DNA from: Planctomycetales bacterium
GTDB lineage: Bacteria; Planctomycetota; Planctomycetia; Pirellulales; Thermoguttaceae
Length of the DNA: 9,108 bases
Direction of reading: 5' to 3'
Assembly (NCBI GenBank): GCA_007127495.1
Contig: SKZG01000298.1
Span: 1 to 9,108 of the forward strand
The notes beneath the pieces are model-generated. The model was not told the origin of the DNA. It was given only the letters and a program-made list of their open reading frames with translations, and did not search any database. The stretch's first letter is position 1; every line of letters begins with the position of its first letter. The position numbers and the translations under genes are program-made. Positions 1 through 7,019 of this stretch are shown here, piece after piece.

Positions 1-308
1 GCATCGTCGAACAGCCGGCGTTCCAAGTCGTTGAGATGGCCTTGCACCAGGGCCGTGGCGCCCCCGCGATGCAAAGCGGCTGCCACTTCGAGCGGCTCCG
101 CTGCCGCGACCGGCCGCGCCGTTTCCAGAGCAGAGGTCAAACCCCACACCTGCGCGCCGTTGTTCGACAACCCGACCGCGGCCAGGATCAGCGCGAAGCA
201 AACGAGCCGGCTCGCGGCGCGGTGCTGCGCCCCCACGCGCCACGTCGGGCAAAAAACTGCCGCGGTGGCTGAGGACGACTTGGCAGGGGCTGTTGCGGGG
301 GCAAACAT
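1..308 (-). CDS. Partial hypothetical exported protein (N-terminus only)
   Basis: The minus strand reads open from an ATG at 308-306 to the left edge without a stop, about 102 codons, so the C-terminus lies outside the window. I do not recognise the family. After a long basic, polar N-terminus there is a hydrophobic stretch at about residues 35-50 (core LVCFALILAAVGL), followed by Ala/Glu-rich sequence ending near LNDLERRLFDD. This looks like a signal peptide or membrane anchor followed by an extracytoplasmic domain. The start is uncertain: an in-frame ATG at 326-324 would add six residues, and an in-frame GTG at 236-234 would give a more normal signal peptide length. None of the three has a clear Shine-Dalgarno. 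It is divergent from the oxidoreductase gene. That it is a real gene is inferred from the open frame and the signal-like segment. Confidence 0.45.
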   Translation of the reverse strand, partial: MFAPATAPAKSSSATAAVFCPTWRVGAQHRAASRLVCFALILAAVGLSNNGAQVWGLTSALETARPVAAAEPLEVAAALHRGGATALVQGHLNDLERRLFDD

Positions 309-500
309 GCCGGAATTGCGGGACATGCGGTTTGCGGCGGGTTCTCTGGCAGCCGAAGAACGAACGGTTATGGAAAGTATGCGCCCTTTTTCGTGCAATC
401 CGTCCCGTAAAAATGCAAAGAAGAGCCCGTGGCTGCGGGCACGCGGTCCCATTAGGCCGGTGGCGCGCTTTATACCTGACGTTGGAGATGCGCTTGGGCG

Positions 501-631
501 TCGATCGTAACCTTGCCAATTGATAGCCGTAGCCGAAGTTGTGAGACTGCGGACCGAACCCTGAAAAAGCGAAGTCTCACGACTTCGGCTACGATGCCGA
601 CAGTGACAGCAGTTGGCAAGGTTACGATCGA
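501..631. repeat. Nested inverted repeat (131 bp, two pairs of arms)
   Basis: The outer arms are perfect over 19 bases: TCGATCGTAACCTTGCCAA at 501-519 and its reverse complement at 613-631. Inside them is a second pair of 20-base arms at 529-548 and 573-592 that match at 19 of 20 positions. The one mismatch (T540 with G581) would be a G-U pair in RNA. The innermost loop is 24 bases. The two arm pairs are separated by short unequal spacers, 9 bases on the left and 20 on the right. No T-tract follows, so a simple rho-independent terminator is unlikely. It could be a MITE-like or REP-like dispersed element, or a structured RNA. Which of these cannot be decided from one copy. Confidence 0.8.
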
Positions 632-657
632 GGCCGGCACACGATCGAGGCCGGCAC
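624..657. repeat. Perfect 17-bp tandem duplication
   Basis: The unit ACGATCGAGGCCGGCAC occurs at 624-640 and again directly at 641-657 with no gap. The first copy begins inside the right outer arm of the inverted repeat (613-631), so the duplication probably arose at the edge of that element, by slippage or during insertion or excision. Confidence 0.9.
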
Positions 658-660
658 CTG

Positions 661-689
661 TTGCAAACTGGTTTGAGGGAGGTTATGAT
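661..689 (+). promoter_or_regulatory. Candidate sigma70-type promoter for the oxidoreductase gene
   Basis: A -35-like TTGCAA (661-666, four of six consensus bases) is followed after 17 bases by a -10-like TATGAT (684-689, five of six). This would place the transcript start near 696 and give a leader of about 127 bases before the ATG at 823. It sits immediately right of the inverted repeat and tandem duplication. It is a pattern match only. Confidence 0.4.
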
Positions 690-809
690 GTTTGGTGTTG
701 ACGCAACGGACAGCGGTCGCCGGGCCGGACGCCACCTGCCGCTTTCGCAGTGGTTGTCGTCACGCCGACCACCTTTGCCCACCAACGATACTTTCGATCC
801 CACCCATTA

Positions 810-816
810 TAAGGAG
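810..816 (+). promoter_or_regulatory. Shine-Dalgarno that fixes the oxidoreductase start
   Basis: TAAGGAG ends six bases before the ATG at 823. It decides the start, because the frame stays open upstream to about 613 and contains other ATGs at 685 and 688 without such a site. The same seven bases precede the next two genes (2178-2184 and 4524-4530). Confidence 0.85.
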
Positions 817-822
817 TATCCT

Positions 823-2097
823 ATGTCGCTCCGGACCACCTCGTTTTCCCGTCGGCGGTTCCTCAAGCGGACCGCCCAAGTCGCCGCGGTGACGCTCGCA
901 CCGCAAGTCGTTCCCGGCCGGGCGCTTGGCTTCGGCGCTGCCGCGCCCAGCGAGCGCATCACGCTTGCCGGCCTGGGCATCGGCGGCCGCGGCGCCGGCG
1001 TGCTTCGCTCATTCATGTCGAACCCGGAAGTGCAGGTGCTGGCCATCTGCGATGTGCGCAAGTCGCGCCGCGAGGCGGTCAAAAGAATGGCCGACAGCCA
1101 TCACGGCAACACCGACTGTGCCATGTACGCCGACATGCACGAAATGCTCGCCCGGCCCGACATCGACACCATCCTCACCGCCACCGGCGACCGCTGGCAC
1201 GCGCTGACATCGATCATTTCCTGCAAGGCAGGCAAGGACGTGTTCAGCGAGAAGCCCTGCTCGATGACCATTGCCGAAAGCGAGGCCCTGTCCGACACAT
1301 TCCGCCAATATGGCCGCATCTACCAGGCGGGCACACAGCGGCGGAGCATCGGCAACTTCATCTTCGCGACCAATCTGATTGCCGAAGGCAAGCTGGGCAA
1401 GCTCCACACGGTGCATGCGAACACGCTCAACCCGCCCACCAGCCACCAGTGGCTGCCCGAGGAGCCGCTGCCGCCGAAGGAGGAGGTAGATTGGGACCTC
1501 TGGCTCGGCCCATGCCCGTGGCGCCCATACAACTCGCGGTACGTGCAGGGCCGCTGGCGAGGGTTCTTCGACTTCCACGGCGGGGGCATTCTGGAATGGG
1601 GCTCCCATACGGTCGACCTGTGCCAGTGGGCTGCCCAGAAGGACCACATCGCGCCGGTCGAGTACGTGCCGGAGGGAAGCGGCGTCGTGTGTACCTACGA
1701 CGACGGCCTGAAGCTGGTCATGCGCACCGGCGGCTGGATGGGCCTGGGTACGTGCAGCGTACGGTACGAAGGCGACGACGGTTGGATCGAGACGGGCGAT
1801 AGCGGCCGCTTCGCCATCGAACCCGAGTCGCTGCGCACCGCCCGGACCGAGTTCCGCCAGGCGGGCACCGACCCCAGCACGCATGTGCGGAACTTCCTCG
1901 ATTGCGTGAAGAGCCGCAAGCCGGCCAACTCGAACTCCGACGTGGCCGCGCTTTCGCACATCGTGTGCCACGCGGCGTACATCGCGTGGCAGCTTGGCAG
2001 GCCCTTGCGCATGGACCCGGCCACGCACTACTTCATTGACGATGACGAGGCCAACCGGATGCGCAGCCGCGCAATGCGCGAGCCGTGGCACGTTTAG
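823..2097 (+). CDS. TAT-exported Gfo/Idh/MocA family oxidoreductase
   Basis: This 424-residue protein is probably an NAD(P)-dependent sugar or glycoside dehydrogenase acting outside the cytoplasm. The N-terminus has an exact twin-arginine signal (SRRRFLK, residues 9-15) followed by a hydrophobic run; cleavage is probably near residue 40. TAT export suits a protein that folds around its nucleotide cofactor in the cytoplasm. The Rossmann fold starts with the glycine motif GLGIGGRG (50-57). The family EKP motif is at 143-145 (Lys144 is the usual catalytic candidate), and the C-terminal substrate domain has WGSHTVDLCQW (259-269), with His262 and Asp265 in typical positions. Length is normal for exported family members. 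The chosen ATG is supported by TAAGGAG and by the TAT signal lying right at the N-terminus. Downstream lie the HEAT/DnaJC11-like and DUF1080 genes in the same orientation. The DUF1080 partner suggests C3 oxidation of a glycoside, but the substrate cannot be read from the sequence. Confidence 0.93.
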   Translation: MSLRTTSFSRRRFLKRTAQVAAVTLAPQVVPGRALGFGAAAPSERITLAGLGIGGRGAGVLRSFMSNPEVQVLAICDVRKSRREAVKRMADSHHGNTDCAMYADMHEMLARPDIDTILTATGDRWHALTSIISCKAGKDVFSEKPCSMTIAESEALSDTFRQYGRIYQAGTQRRSIGNFIFATNLIAEGKLGKLHTVHANTLNPPTSHQWLPEEPLPPKEEVDWDLWLGPCPWRPYNSRYVQGRWRGFFDFHGGGILEWGSHTVDLCQWAAQKDHIAPVEYVPEGSGVVCTYDDGLKLVMRTGGWMGLGTCSVRYEGDDGWIETGDSGRFAIEPESLRTARTEFRQAGTDPSTHVRNFLDCVKSRKPANSNSDVAALSHIVCHAAYIAWQLGRPLRMDPATHYFIDDDEANRMRSRAMREPWHV

Positions 2098-2115
2098 GCA
2101 CGGCGACCCTACCCA

Positions 2116-2135
2116 TGAAGGGCAACGGCCCTTCA
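2116..2135 (+). other. Small perfect hairpin between oxidoreductase and HEAT genes
   Basis: TGAAGGGC (2116-2123) and GCCCTTCA (2128-2135) form an 8-bp perfect stem with the four-base loop AACG, 19 bases after the oxidoreductase stop. No run of T follows, so it is not a classical terminator. It may protect the upstream mRNA's 3' end or partly terminate transcription before the HEAT gene. Confidence 0.5.
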
Positions 2136-2192
2136 CATCTACCCTGACGACTTGACCCATTGAACAGAGCTACCACTTAAGGAGACCATTTC

Positions 2193-4400
2193 ATGCGTTT
2201 CAAATCTTGTGTTTTCGCGGCCGGCTTGGCAACGTTGGTTCTGGCCACCTTGCCGCTGGCAGCCCAGCAGGCCCCGCCTGCCGAGGGCACCGAGGCCGAA
2301 CTGATTGCCGTGCTGCAATCGGACGCGCCGTTGTTCAACAAGGCCAAAGCATGCCAACAACTGGCCGTGATCGGCACTGCCGAGGCCGTGCCCACCCTGG
2401 CCGGACTACTTTCCGACAACCAACTGGCCCACTACGCCCGCTACGCGCTGGAGCCGATTCCCGCCCCTGCGGTCGATGAGGCGTTGCGGGCGGCCCTGGA
2501 CAACCTTGACGGCGTGCTCCTGATTGGCGTGATCAACTCGATCGGCCATCGGGGCGACGGCGAGGCGGTGGGCCAACTGCAAGCGAAGTTGAGCCATGCC
2601 CAGGCCGACGTGGCCTCGTCCGCGGCCGCCGCCCTGGGCCGGATCGCCACCCCGGAGGCCGTCGCCGCCCTGCGCGCCGCGATGGGCCGGCCGGAGCCGC
2701 TCCGCGCTATTGCGACCGGCGCCTCCCTCACCGCAGCCGACGAAATGCTGGCCGCAGGCAAGGCCGACGATGCCGCCAAACTGTACGACGCCCTGCGCGA
2801 GGCCGACCTGCCCAAGCACCTCCACACCGCGGCGCTGGCTGGGGCCATCCGCGCCCGTGGTAACGATGGCATTCCACTTTTGGTCGAGTGCCTGAAGGCC
2901 GAGGACCGCGACGTATTCCGCGTCGGGCTGCAAATGGCCCATGAGATCGGCGGCCCCGACGTAGCCCGCGCCGTCATGCAACAAATCGAGCTACCCGAAA
3001 CGGTCGAGAGCGCCGAGCAAGGCACGGTGATTCAGCGGGCCGAATACGGGGCGGATAACCGGTGGGTGGATGTCACCCAACAGGTCGCCGCGGCCGCCGC
3101 GCGGGGGGAATCCGTGCAGGCCTCGAACGACCTGGCCGGCGACCCCGCACCGAGGACGCCCAAAGTGCTCCGAATCGTCTACGTCCGAGACGGCCAGCAG
3201 CATACCGCCGAGATACCCGAAGGCCAGAGCATTACCCTCGATGCCGTGGCAGCCGCCACACCGCATCCGCGGCAGGTGCTGTTGATCGCCACGCTGGGCG
3301 ACCTGGGCGAGCGGGTGGCCCTGCCGGTCGTGCTGGAAGCGGCGCAGTCCGGCGCCGCCGACGTGCAGCAGGCAGCCATTGGGGCCCTGGGCACGCTGGC
3401 CGATGCTTCCGCCGTGCCGGTGCTCCTTGAGGTGGCCGCGACCGTGCCCGCCGCCGCGCAGGCGGCCCGGCAAAGCCTCATCGACCTGCGAGGCGACGAC
3501 GTCGACGCGGCCATTGCCCAAGCGTTCAGCGACGCCGAGGGGCAGGAGCTGCTTCTTTTGATTGAACTGGCCGGCGAGCGGAACATCGCGGCCGTCGTGC
3601 CGGCGTTGAAAGACGCCGCCGACTCGGACGACCCGCAGGTGGCCACGGCCGCCATCGGTGCGTTGGGGGCGACGATCGGCCCGGCCGACCTGCCGTCGCT
3701 GATCGAACGGCTGATCGACCCCGATTCGCCCGAGATCGGCCGGGCGGCGAAATCGGCGTTGCAGGTGGCCGTGCTGCGGATGCCCGACCCCGACGCCGCC
3801 GCCGACCGGCTACTGGCCGCCATGCCCAAGGCTTCGGAAGCGGTACAGGTCGATCTGATCGAACTGCTGGCCGAAGTGGGCAGCGATCGCGCCCTGGCAG
3901 GTGTGGCCAACGCGGCGAAGACCGGCAGCGACGCGATCCAGAACGCCGCCACGCGCGTGCTCGGCGAATGGATGAGCCCCGACGTGGCCCCGGTACTGCT
4001 CGACCTGGGCCAAACGGGTCCCGAAGCCTACCGGATCCGCTGCCTTCGTGGGTATATCCGCGTATTCCGGCAGCTTGGCTTGCCGGATGAGCAGAAGCTG
4101 GACATGGCCGGCAAGGCCCTGAAGGCCGCCCAGCGCAACCAGGAGCGCGAGTTGGTGCTCGATGCCCTGACCCGCATCCCGGACCCGAAGGCCCTGGAGA
4201 TGGTCATGGCCCACCTCGGTGACGCGGCGCTGCGGGAAGCGGCGAGCAAAGCGGCGGTTTCCATCGCCGAACGCCTGGCCGCGACGCATCCGGCCGTGGT
4301 GGTCGAGGCCATGCCCAAAGTCATTGCCGCCCGCCCCGATGCCGACACGGCGGCCGCGGCCCGGCGGTGGCTCAACGAGGCGCAGAAGCGAGTGAACTGA
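2193..4400 (+). CDS. Exported HEAT-repeat protein with internal DnaJC11-like domain
   Basis: This protein has 735 residues. Residues 1-25 are a Sec signal peptide (hydrophobic GLATLVLATLPLAAQQ). The rest is mostly alpha-helical HEAT-type repeats, seen as Ala/Leu-rich helix pairs with the recurring pattern AA..ALG......VP.L. Examples lie at about 66-90, 139-164, 390-414, 480-507 and 581-605. Between two blocks of repeats, at about residues 277-350, is a different beta-rich segment with AEYGADNRWVDVT, SNDLAGDPAP, KVLRIVYVRDG and IPEGQSITL. This matches the pattern I know for the C-terminal domain of DnaJC11 (DUF3395), whose hallmarks are YG..W.DVT, then DP, K.L.V.Y...G and a final E..L.(I/L)P. 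No catalytic motif is visible, and HEAT arrays usually bind other proteins. The start has TAAGGAG eight bases upstream. It lies between two probable sugar enzymes, 95 bases after one and 138 before the other, so co-expression is likely. Its role is unknown. Confidence 0.88.
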   Translation: MRFKSCVFAAGLATLVLATLPLAAQQAPPAEGTEAELIAVLQSDAPLFNKAKACQQLAVIGTAEAVPTLAGLLSDNQLAHYARYALEPIPAPAVDEALRAALDNLDGVLLIGVINSIGHRGDGEAVGQLQAKLSHAQADVASSAAAALGRIATPEAVAALRAAMGRPEPLRAIATGASLTAADEMLAAGKADDAAKLYDALREADLPKHLHTAALAGAIRARGNDGIPLLVECLKAEDRDVFRVGLQMAHEIGGPDVARAVMQQIELPETVESAEQGTVIQRAEYGADNRWVDVTQQVAAAAARGESVQASNDLAGDPAPRTPKVLRIVYVRDGQQHTAEIPEGQSITLDAVAAATPHPRQVLLIATLGDLGERVALPVVLEAAQSGAADVQQAAIGALGTLADASAVPVLLEVAATVPAAAQAARQSLIDLRGDDVDAAIAQAFSDAEGQELLLLIELAGERNIAAVVPALKDAADSDDPQVATAAIGALGATIGPADLPSLIERLIDPDSPEIGRAAKSALQVAVLRMPDPDAAADRLLAAMPKASEAVQVDLIELLAEVGSDRALAGVANAAKTGSDAIQNAATRVLGEWMSPDVAPVLLDLGQTGPEAYRIRCLRGYIRVFRQLGLPDEQKLDMAGKALKAAQRNQERELVLDALTRIPDPKALEMVMAHLGDAALREAASKAAVSIAERLAATHPAVVVEAMPKVIAARPDADTAAAARRWLNEAQKRVN
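3021..3242 (+). other. DnaJC11-like (DUF3395-type) domain within the HEAT protein
   Basis: This segment encodes residues about 277-350 of the HEAT protein. It breaks the helical repeat pattern and has alternating hydrophobic residues, conserved aromatics (Tyr285, Trp291, Tyr330), a GDP step (316-318) and the closing EGQSITL (343-349). The match to the DnaJC11 C-terminal domain is from remembered family pattern. No J domain is present in the protein. Confidence 0.65.
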
Positions 4401-4422
4401 GTAGCCTGCAACATTGAAGGGG

Positions 4423-4490
4423 GACCGTCCCAGTTTTCGCGGCGCCGAGTGAGATGAATCGCGCGGTTTCGCCGTGAAAATGGGACGGTC
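4423..4490 (+). repeat. Long inverted repeat/hairpin upstream of the DUF1080 gene
   Basis: Positions 4423-4444 pair with 4470-4490 through 21 base pairs, with one bulged base (G4433) and one G-U pair (4439 with 4475), around a 25-base loop. The stem is in the leader between the HEAT stop (4400) and the DUF1080 start (4539), with its 3' foot 34 bases before the Shine-Dalgarno. No T-tract follows on either strand. It could be an mRNA processing or stability element, an attenuator, or one copy of a dispersed repeat. Confidence 0.75.
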
Positions 4491-4538
4491 GCCGTCTGTC
4501 CATTACTTCTACTTTACAACCCGTAAGGAGAGTTCGTC

Positions 4539-5204
4539 ATGAAATGTTTCTGCAGCACGCTGTCCCTTCGTGTATTGTTGGGTCTTGCCGTGGCGTTGGG
4601 CGCCGCAGGCCTCGTCCGAGCCCAGGAAGAGTCCGAATGGATTACCCTGTTCGACGGCTCCGACCTGGCCGCCTGGCAGAACCGCGACGGCGGCCCCCCC
4701 GGCGCCGGCTGGGTGATCGAGGACGACGTGGTCACGCGCAAGGAGGGTACCGGTTACCTGTGGACCAAGGAGCAATTCGGCGATTTCGTCCTGGAACTCG
4801 AGTACAAAACCCAGGGCAACAGCGGTGTCTTCTTCCGGACCGGCAACCTGCGCGACCACGTGCAGACGGGCCTGGAAATGCAGGTCCACCGGCCCGTCGA
4901 CGAACCGAACCGGCAAAGTGTCGGCGGCATCTACGACGCCCTGGCGCCCAGCAAGAACGCCGCGACTGAGGGCTGGAACACGGTCGTGCTGAAGGCCAAG
5001 GGCAGCCGCATCACAATCGACCTCAACGGCGAGCGGATCATCGACGCTGATCTGGACGACTGGACCGAGCCACGCCGCAACCCCGACGGCTCCAACAACA
5101 AATACCGCATGGCGTTGAAGGATTTTCCGCGCGAAGGCTACATCGGCCTGCAAGACCACGGCGACGTGGTCAGCTACCGGAACATTCGCATCCGGCGGCT
5201 GTAG
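4539..5204 (+). CDS. Exported DUF1080 protein (3-keto-disaccharide hydrolase family)
   Basis: This protein of 221 residues has a Sec signal peptide at 1-28 (hydrophobic VLLGLAVALGAAGLVRAQ). The mature part is a single DUF1080 domain, a concanavalin-like beta sandwich. Visible landmarks are WITLFDGSDLAAW (34-46), GYLWTKEQFGDFVLELEYK (72-90), NSGVFFR (94-100), GLEMQV (111-116), the block GWNTVVLKAKG (145-155) and the very typical end GYIGLQDHGDVVSYRNIRIR (200-219). Length is normal for a one-domain member. Members of this family have been shown to cleave 3-keto-glycosides, working after a Gfo/Idh/MocA enzyme that oxidises the C3 hydroxyl. Such an enzyme is encoded two genes upstream, which supports the same role here, though the substrate is unknown. 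TAAGGAG ends eight bases before the ATG. The stop is 45 bases from the convergent stop of proS. Confidence 0.93.
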   Translation: MKCFCSTLSLRVLLGLAVALGAAGLVRAQEESEWITLFDGSDLAAWQNRDGGPPGAGWVIEDDVVTRKEGTGYLWTKEQFGDFVLELEYKTQGNSGVFFRTGNLRDHVQTGLEMQVHRPVDEPNRQSVGGIYDALAPSKNAATEGWNTVVLKAKGSRITIDLNGERIIDADLDDWTEPRRNPDGSNNKYRMALKDFPREGYIGLQDHGDVVSYRNIRIRRL

Positions 5205-5209
5205 ACAAA

Positions 5210-5245
5210 TCGGACAGTCCCCAGTCATCGGACAGTCCCCAGTCA
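5210..5245. repeat. Perfect 18-bp tandem repeat between convergent genes
   Basis: TCGGACAGTCCCCAGTCA occurs at 5210-5227 and again directly at 5228-5245, filling the 45-base gap between the DUF1080 stop and the proS stop. Each unit contains the near-palindrome GGACAGTCC (5212-5220 and 5230-5238). The two can pair with each other across a 9-base loop, with one A-A mismatch, so the pair may act as a weak two-way terminator. The related core GGACCGTCC also occurs at 4422-4430, on the other side of the DUF1080 gene. Confidence 0.85.
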
Positions 5246-5249
5246 AGGG

Positions 5250-7019
5250 TTAGTCCGCGGCGATGCTTCTCGCTTTGCGGAAGCGGGCGCTGCCGGCGCG
5301 CTCGTGGTGCATCCACTCGGCAATCGCCGCCGCGGCGCCCTCGACGGGCAGCATCGAAGGCTCCCGTTCCCAACGCCACTTCACCTCAAGTCGGCCGTCC
5401 TTCAGACCCCGCGGACCGATCACGATCCGCAAGGGGATGCCGATCAGGTCGGCGTCGTTGAACTTCACGCCGGCCCGGGCGTCGCGGTCGTCCATCAGCA
5501 CGTCGACGCCGGCTGCCTGCAAGTCGGCATACAATCGGTTGGCCGCCTGCATGGTCGCCTCGTCGCCGGTTTTCATGGGCACAAGCAGCACCTCGTACGG
5601 GGCGATGCTCACCGGCCAAATGATGCCGTGCGCGTCGTGGTTGGTCTCGATCAGGCCGGCCAGGATGCGGTTGATGCCGATTCCGTAGCAGCCCATGATG
5701 ATCGACTGCTGCTGTTCCGCGTGGTCGAGGAAGCGCGCGCCGAGGGCCTCGGAATACTTCGTCCCCAGCTTGAATACGTGGCCGCCTTCGATGGCATACC
5801 GCTGTGTCAGTTTGCTGGAGCATCGGGGGCATGGGTCGCCGTCTTCGGCGTTGCGCAGGTCGGCAAAGTGGTCGGCGGTGAAGTCGCGGCCGGGGCAAAC
5901 CCCGGTCAAGTGGGCATCGGCCTCGTTCGCCCCGGTCACGGCGCTGACCATGGCGCGCACGTCGTGATCAGCGTATAGGGGCAGCTTTCCGGCAAGCCCC
6001 ACCGGTCCCGCAAAGCCGACCGCGGCCCCGGTGACCGCCTCGATCACCTCCGGCGCAGCCAGCGTTAGTTCTCCTACGGCGGCGGCCCGGCGAATCTTGG
6101 CCTCGTTCGCTTCATGATCGCCACGCAAGAGTACGGCGATCGGCCGTCCGTCGGCCTCGTAGATGAGCGTTTTGATAAGGTCGCGGGGACGAATGTTCAG
6201 CAACGCGCTGACTTGCTCGATGGTACTCACTCCCGGCGTGGCCACCTTGTGCAGCGGCTGTTCCGGGACGTCGGGGCGCGAGCAATCGCGCGTACCGATT
6301 TCCGCGCGCTCCTGGTTGGCCGCGTAGCCGCAATCGCGGCAGTGGAGGACGGTGTCTTCGCCGTTTTCGGCCGGAATCATGAACTCGTGGCTGGCATCGC
6401 CACCGATCGGGCCGCTTTCGGCTTCGACGGGCAGGTACTCCAAGGCACAGCGTTCGAAAATGCGGCAGTAGGCGGCGTACATTTTCTCGTAGCTCTCGTT
6501 GAGCGATTCCAGCGTCGCATCGAAGCTGTAGGCATCCTTCATGAGGAATTCGCTGGTGCGCATCACGCCGAACCGGGGCCGCTCCTCGTTGCGGAACTTT
6601 GTCTGGATTTGATAGAGCGTGACGGGAAGCTGCCGGTAACTGGAAATGCGGTGGGCCATCAGGTCGGTAATGACCTCCTCGTGGGTGGGGCCCAGCGCCA
6701 TGTGTACTTTCCGCCCCGGCCGTTGCACGGCGAACTTGATAAGCACCTCGCCGAAGGCTTCGACCCGGCCGGAACGCTCCCAGAGCGAAATTGGCGAAAT
6801 GGCGGGCATGAGCAGTTCGATCGCCCCGGCGGCGTCCATTTCCTGCCGAACGATGTGCTCCGCCTTCCGAAGCGCCCGCAATCCCAACGGAAGATACGTA
6901 TACGCCCCGGCCATGACCTGGCTGATCATACCGGCGCGGAGCATGAGCACGTGACTGGGGATTTCCGCCCCCTCGGGGGTTTCCTTCAGCGTGGGAATGA
7001 ATGTGTGGGTCCAGAGCAT
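5250..7019 (-). CDS. proS: Prolyl-tRNA synthetase, bacterial type with editing domain
   Basis: This class II synthetase of 589 residues attaches proline to tRNA-Pro in the cytoplasm. The N-terminus [20 protein letters not shown] (11-30) is highly typical. The catalytic core follows with [12 protein letters not shown] (109-120), motif 2 [15 protein letters not shown] (140-154) and motif 3 [11 protein letters not shown] (443-453). Between motifs 2 and 3 lies the inserted editing domain (about 225-400), with KTLIY (283-287) and [10 protein letters not shown] (299-308), which clears Ala-tRNA-Pro. The anticodon-binding domain is about 470-570, with [22 protein letters not shown] at 508-529 in outline. 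Two CxxC pairs (CRDC 227-230, CPRC 397-400), absent from the E. coli enzyme but seen in other bacteria, may bind zinc. The frame stays open 43 codons upstream, but the ATG at 7019 matches the family N-terminus. The leader has only a weak GAAG as ribosome site. It is alone on its strand here and convergent with the DUF1080 gene. Confidence 0.97.
   Translation of the reverse strand: MLWTHTFIPTLKETPEGAEIPSHVLMLRAGMISQVMAGAYTYLPLGLRALRKAEHIVRQEMDAAGAIELLMPAISPISLWERSGRVEAFGEVLIKFAVQRPGRKVHMALGPTHEEVITDLMAHRISSYRQLPVTLYQIQTKFRNEERPRFGVMRTSEFLMKDAYSFDATLESLNESYEKMYAAYCRIFERCALEYLPVEAESGPIGGDASHEFMIPAENGEDTVLHCRDCGYAANQERAEIGTRDCSRPDVPEQPLHKVATPGVSTIEQVSALLNIRPRDLIKTLIYEADGRPIAVLLRGDHEANEAKIRRAAAVGELTLAAPEVIEAVTGAAVGFAGPVGLAGKLPLYADHDVRAMVSAVTGANEADAHLTGVCPGRDFTADHFADLRNAEDGDPCPRCSSKLTQRYAIEGGHVFKLGTKYSEALGARFLDHAEQQQSIIMGCYGIGINRILAGLIETNHDAHGIIWPVSIAPYEVLLVPMKTGDEATMQAANRLYADLQAAGVDVLMDDRDARAGVKFNDADLIGIPLRIVIGPRGLKDGRLEVKWRWEREPSMLPVEGAAAAIAEWMHHERAGSARFRKARSIAAD

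Larger units (their letters stand above)
309..822. other. Long divergent intergenic region with repeats
   Basis: No convincing gene lies in this stretch of about 510 bases. The short frames across it lack Shine-Dalgarno sites and recognisable protein. It holds the nested inverted repeat at 501-631, the 17-bp tandem duplication at 624-657 and a promoter candidate at 661-689 for the rightward genes. For the leftward gene, the minus strand reads TATAAA at 475-470, a possible -10 box, but I see no good -35 partner. Confidence 0.6.

Noticed and set aside
31..523. Plus-strand open frames in the left 500 bases
   Set aside because: They have biased Arg/Ala composition and no ribosome site or recognisable domain, and they lie antisense to the signal-bearing partial gene.
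501..657. CRISPR-like array
   Set aside because: The repeats are inverted arms and one two-copy tandem without spacers, and no cas genes are present.
613..822. 70-codon N-terminal extension of the oxidoreductase frame
   Set aside because: It would bury the exact TAT signal far from the N-terminus and would start upstream of the TAAGGAG site that fits the ATG at 823.
1009..2160. 383-codon open frame on the minus strand across the oxidoreductase gene
   Set aside because: It is antisense to a clearly recognised Gfo/Idh/MocA gene in GC-rich DNA, its translation resembles no family I know, and no ribosome site is evident.
4509..5246. 245-codon minus-strand frame across the DUF1080 gene, starting with a repeated MTGDCP
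   Set aside because: It is a shadow of the DUF1080 gene. The repeated N-terminus is only the translated 18-bp tandem repeat.
5250..7019. tRNA, rRNA or phage/IS genes anywhere in the window
   Set aside because: I saw no cloverleaf, rRNA segment, transposase or integrase motif while reading both strands; the only translation-related gene is proS.
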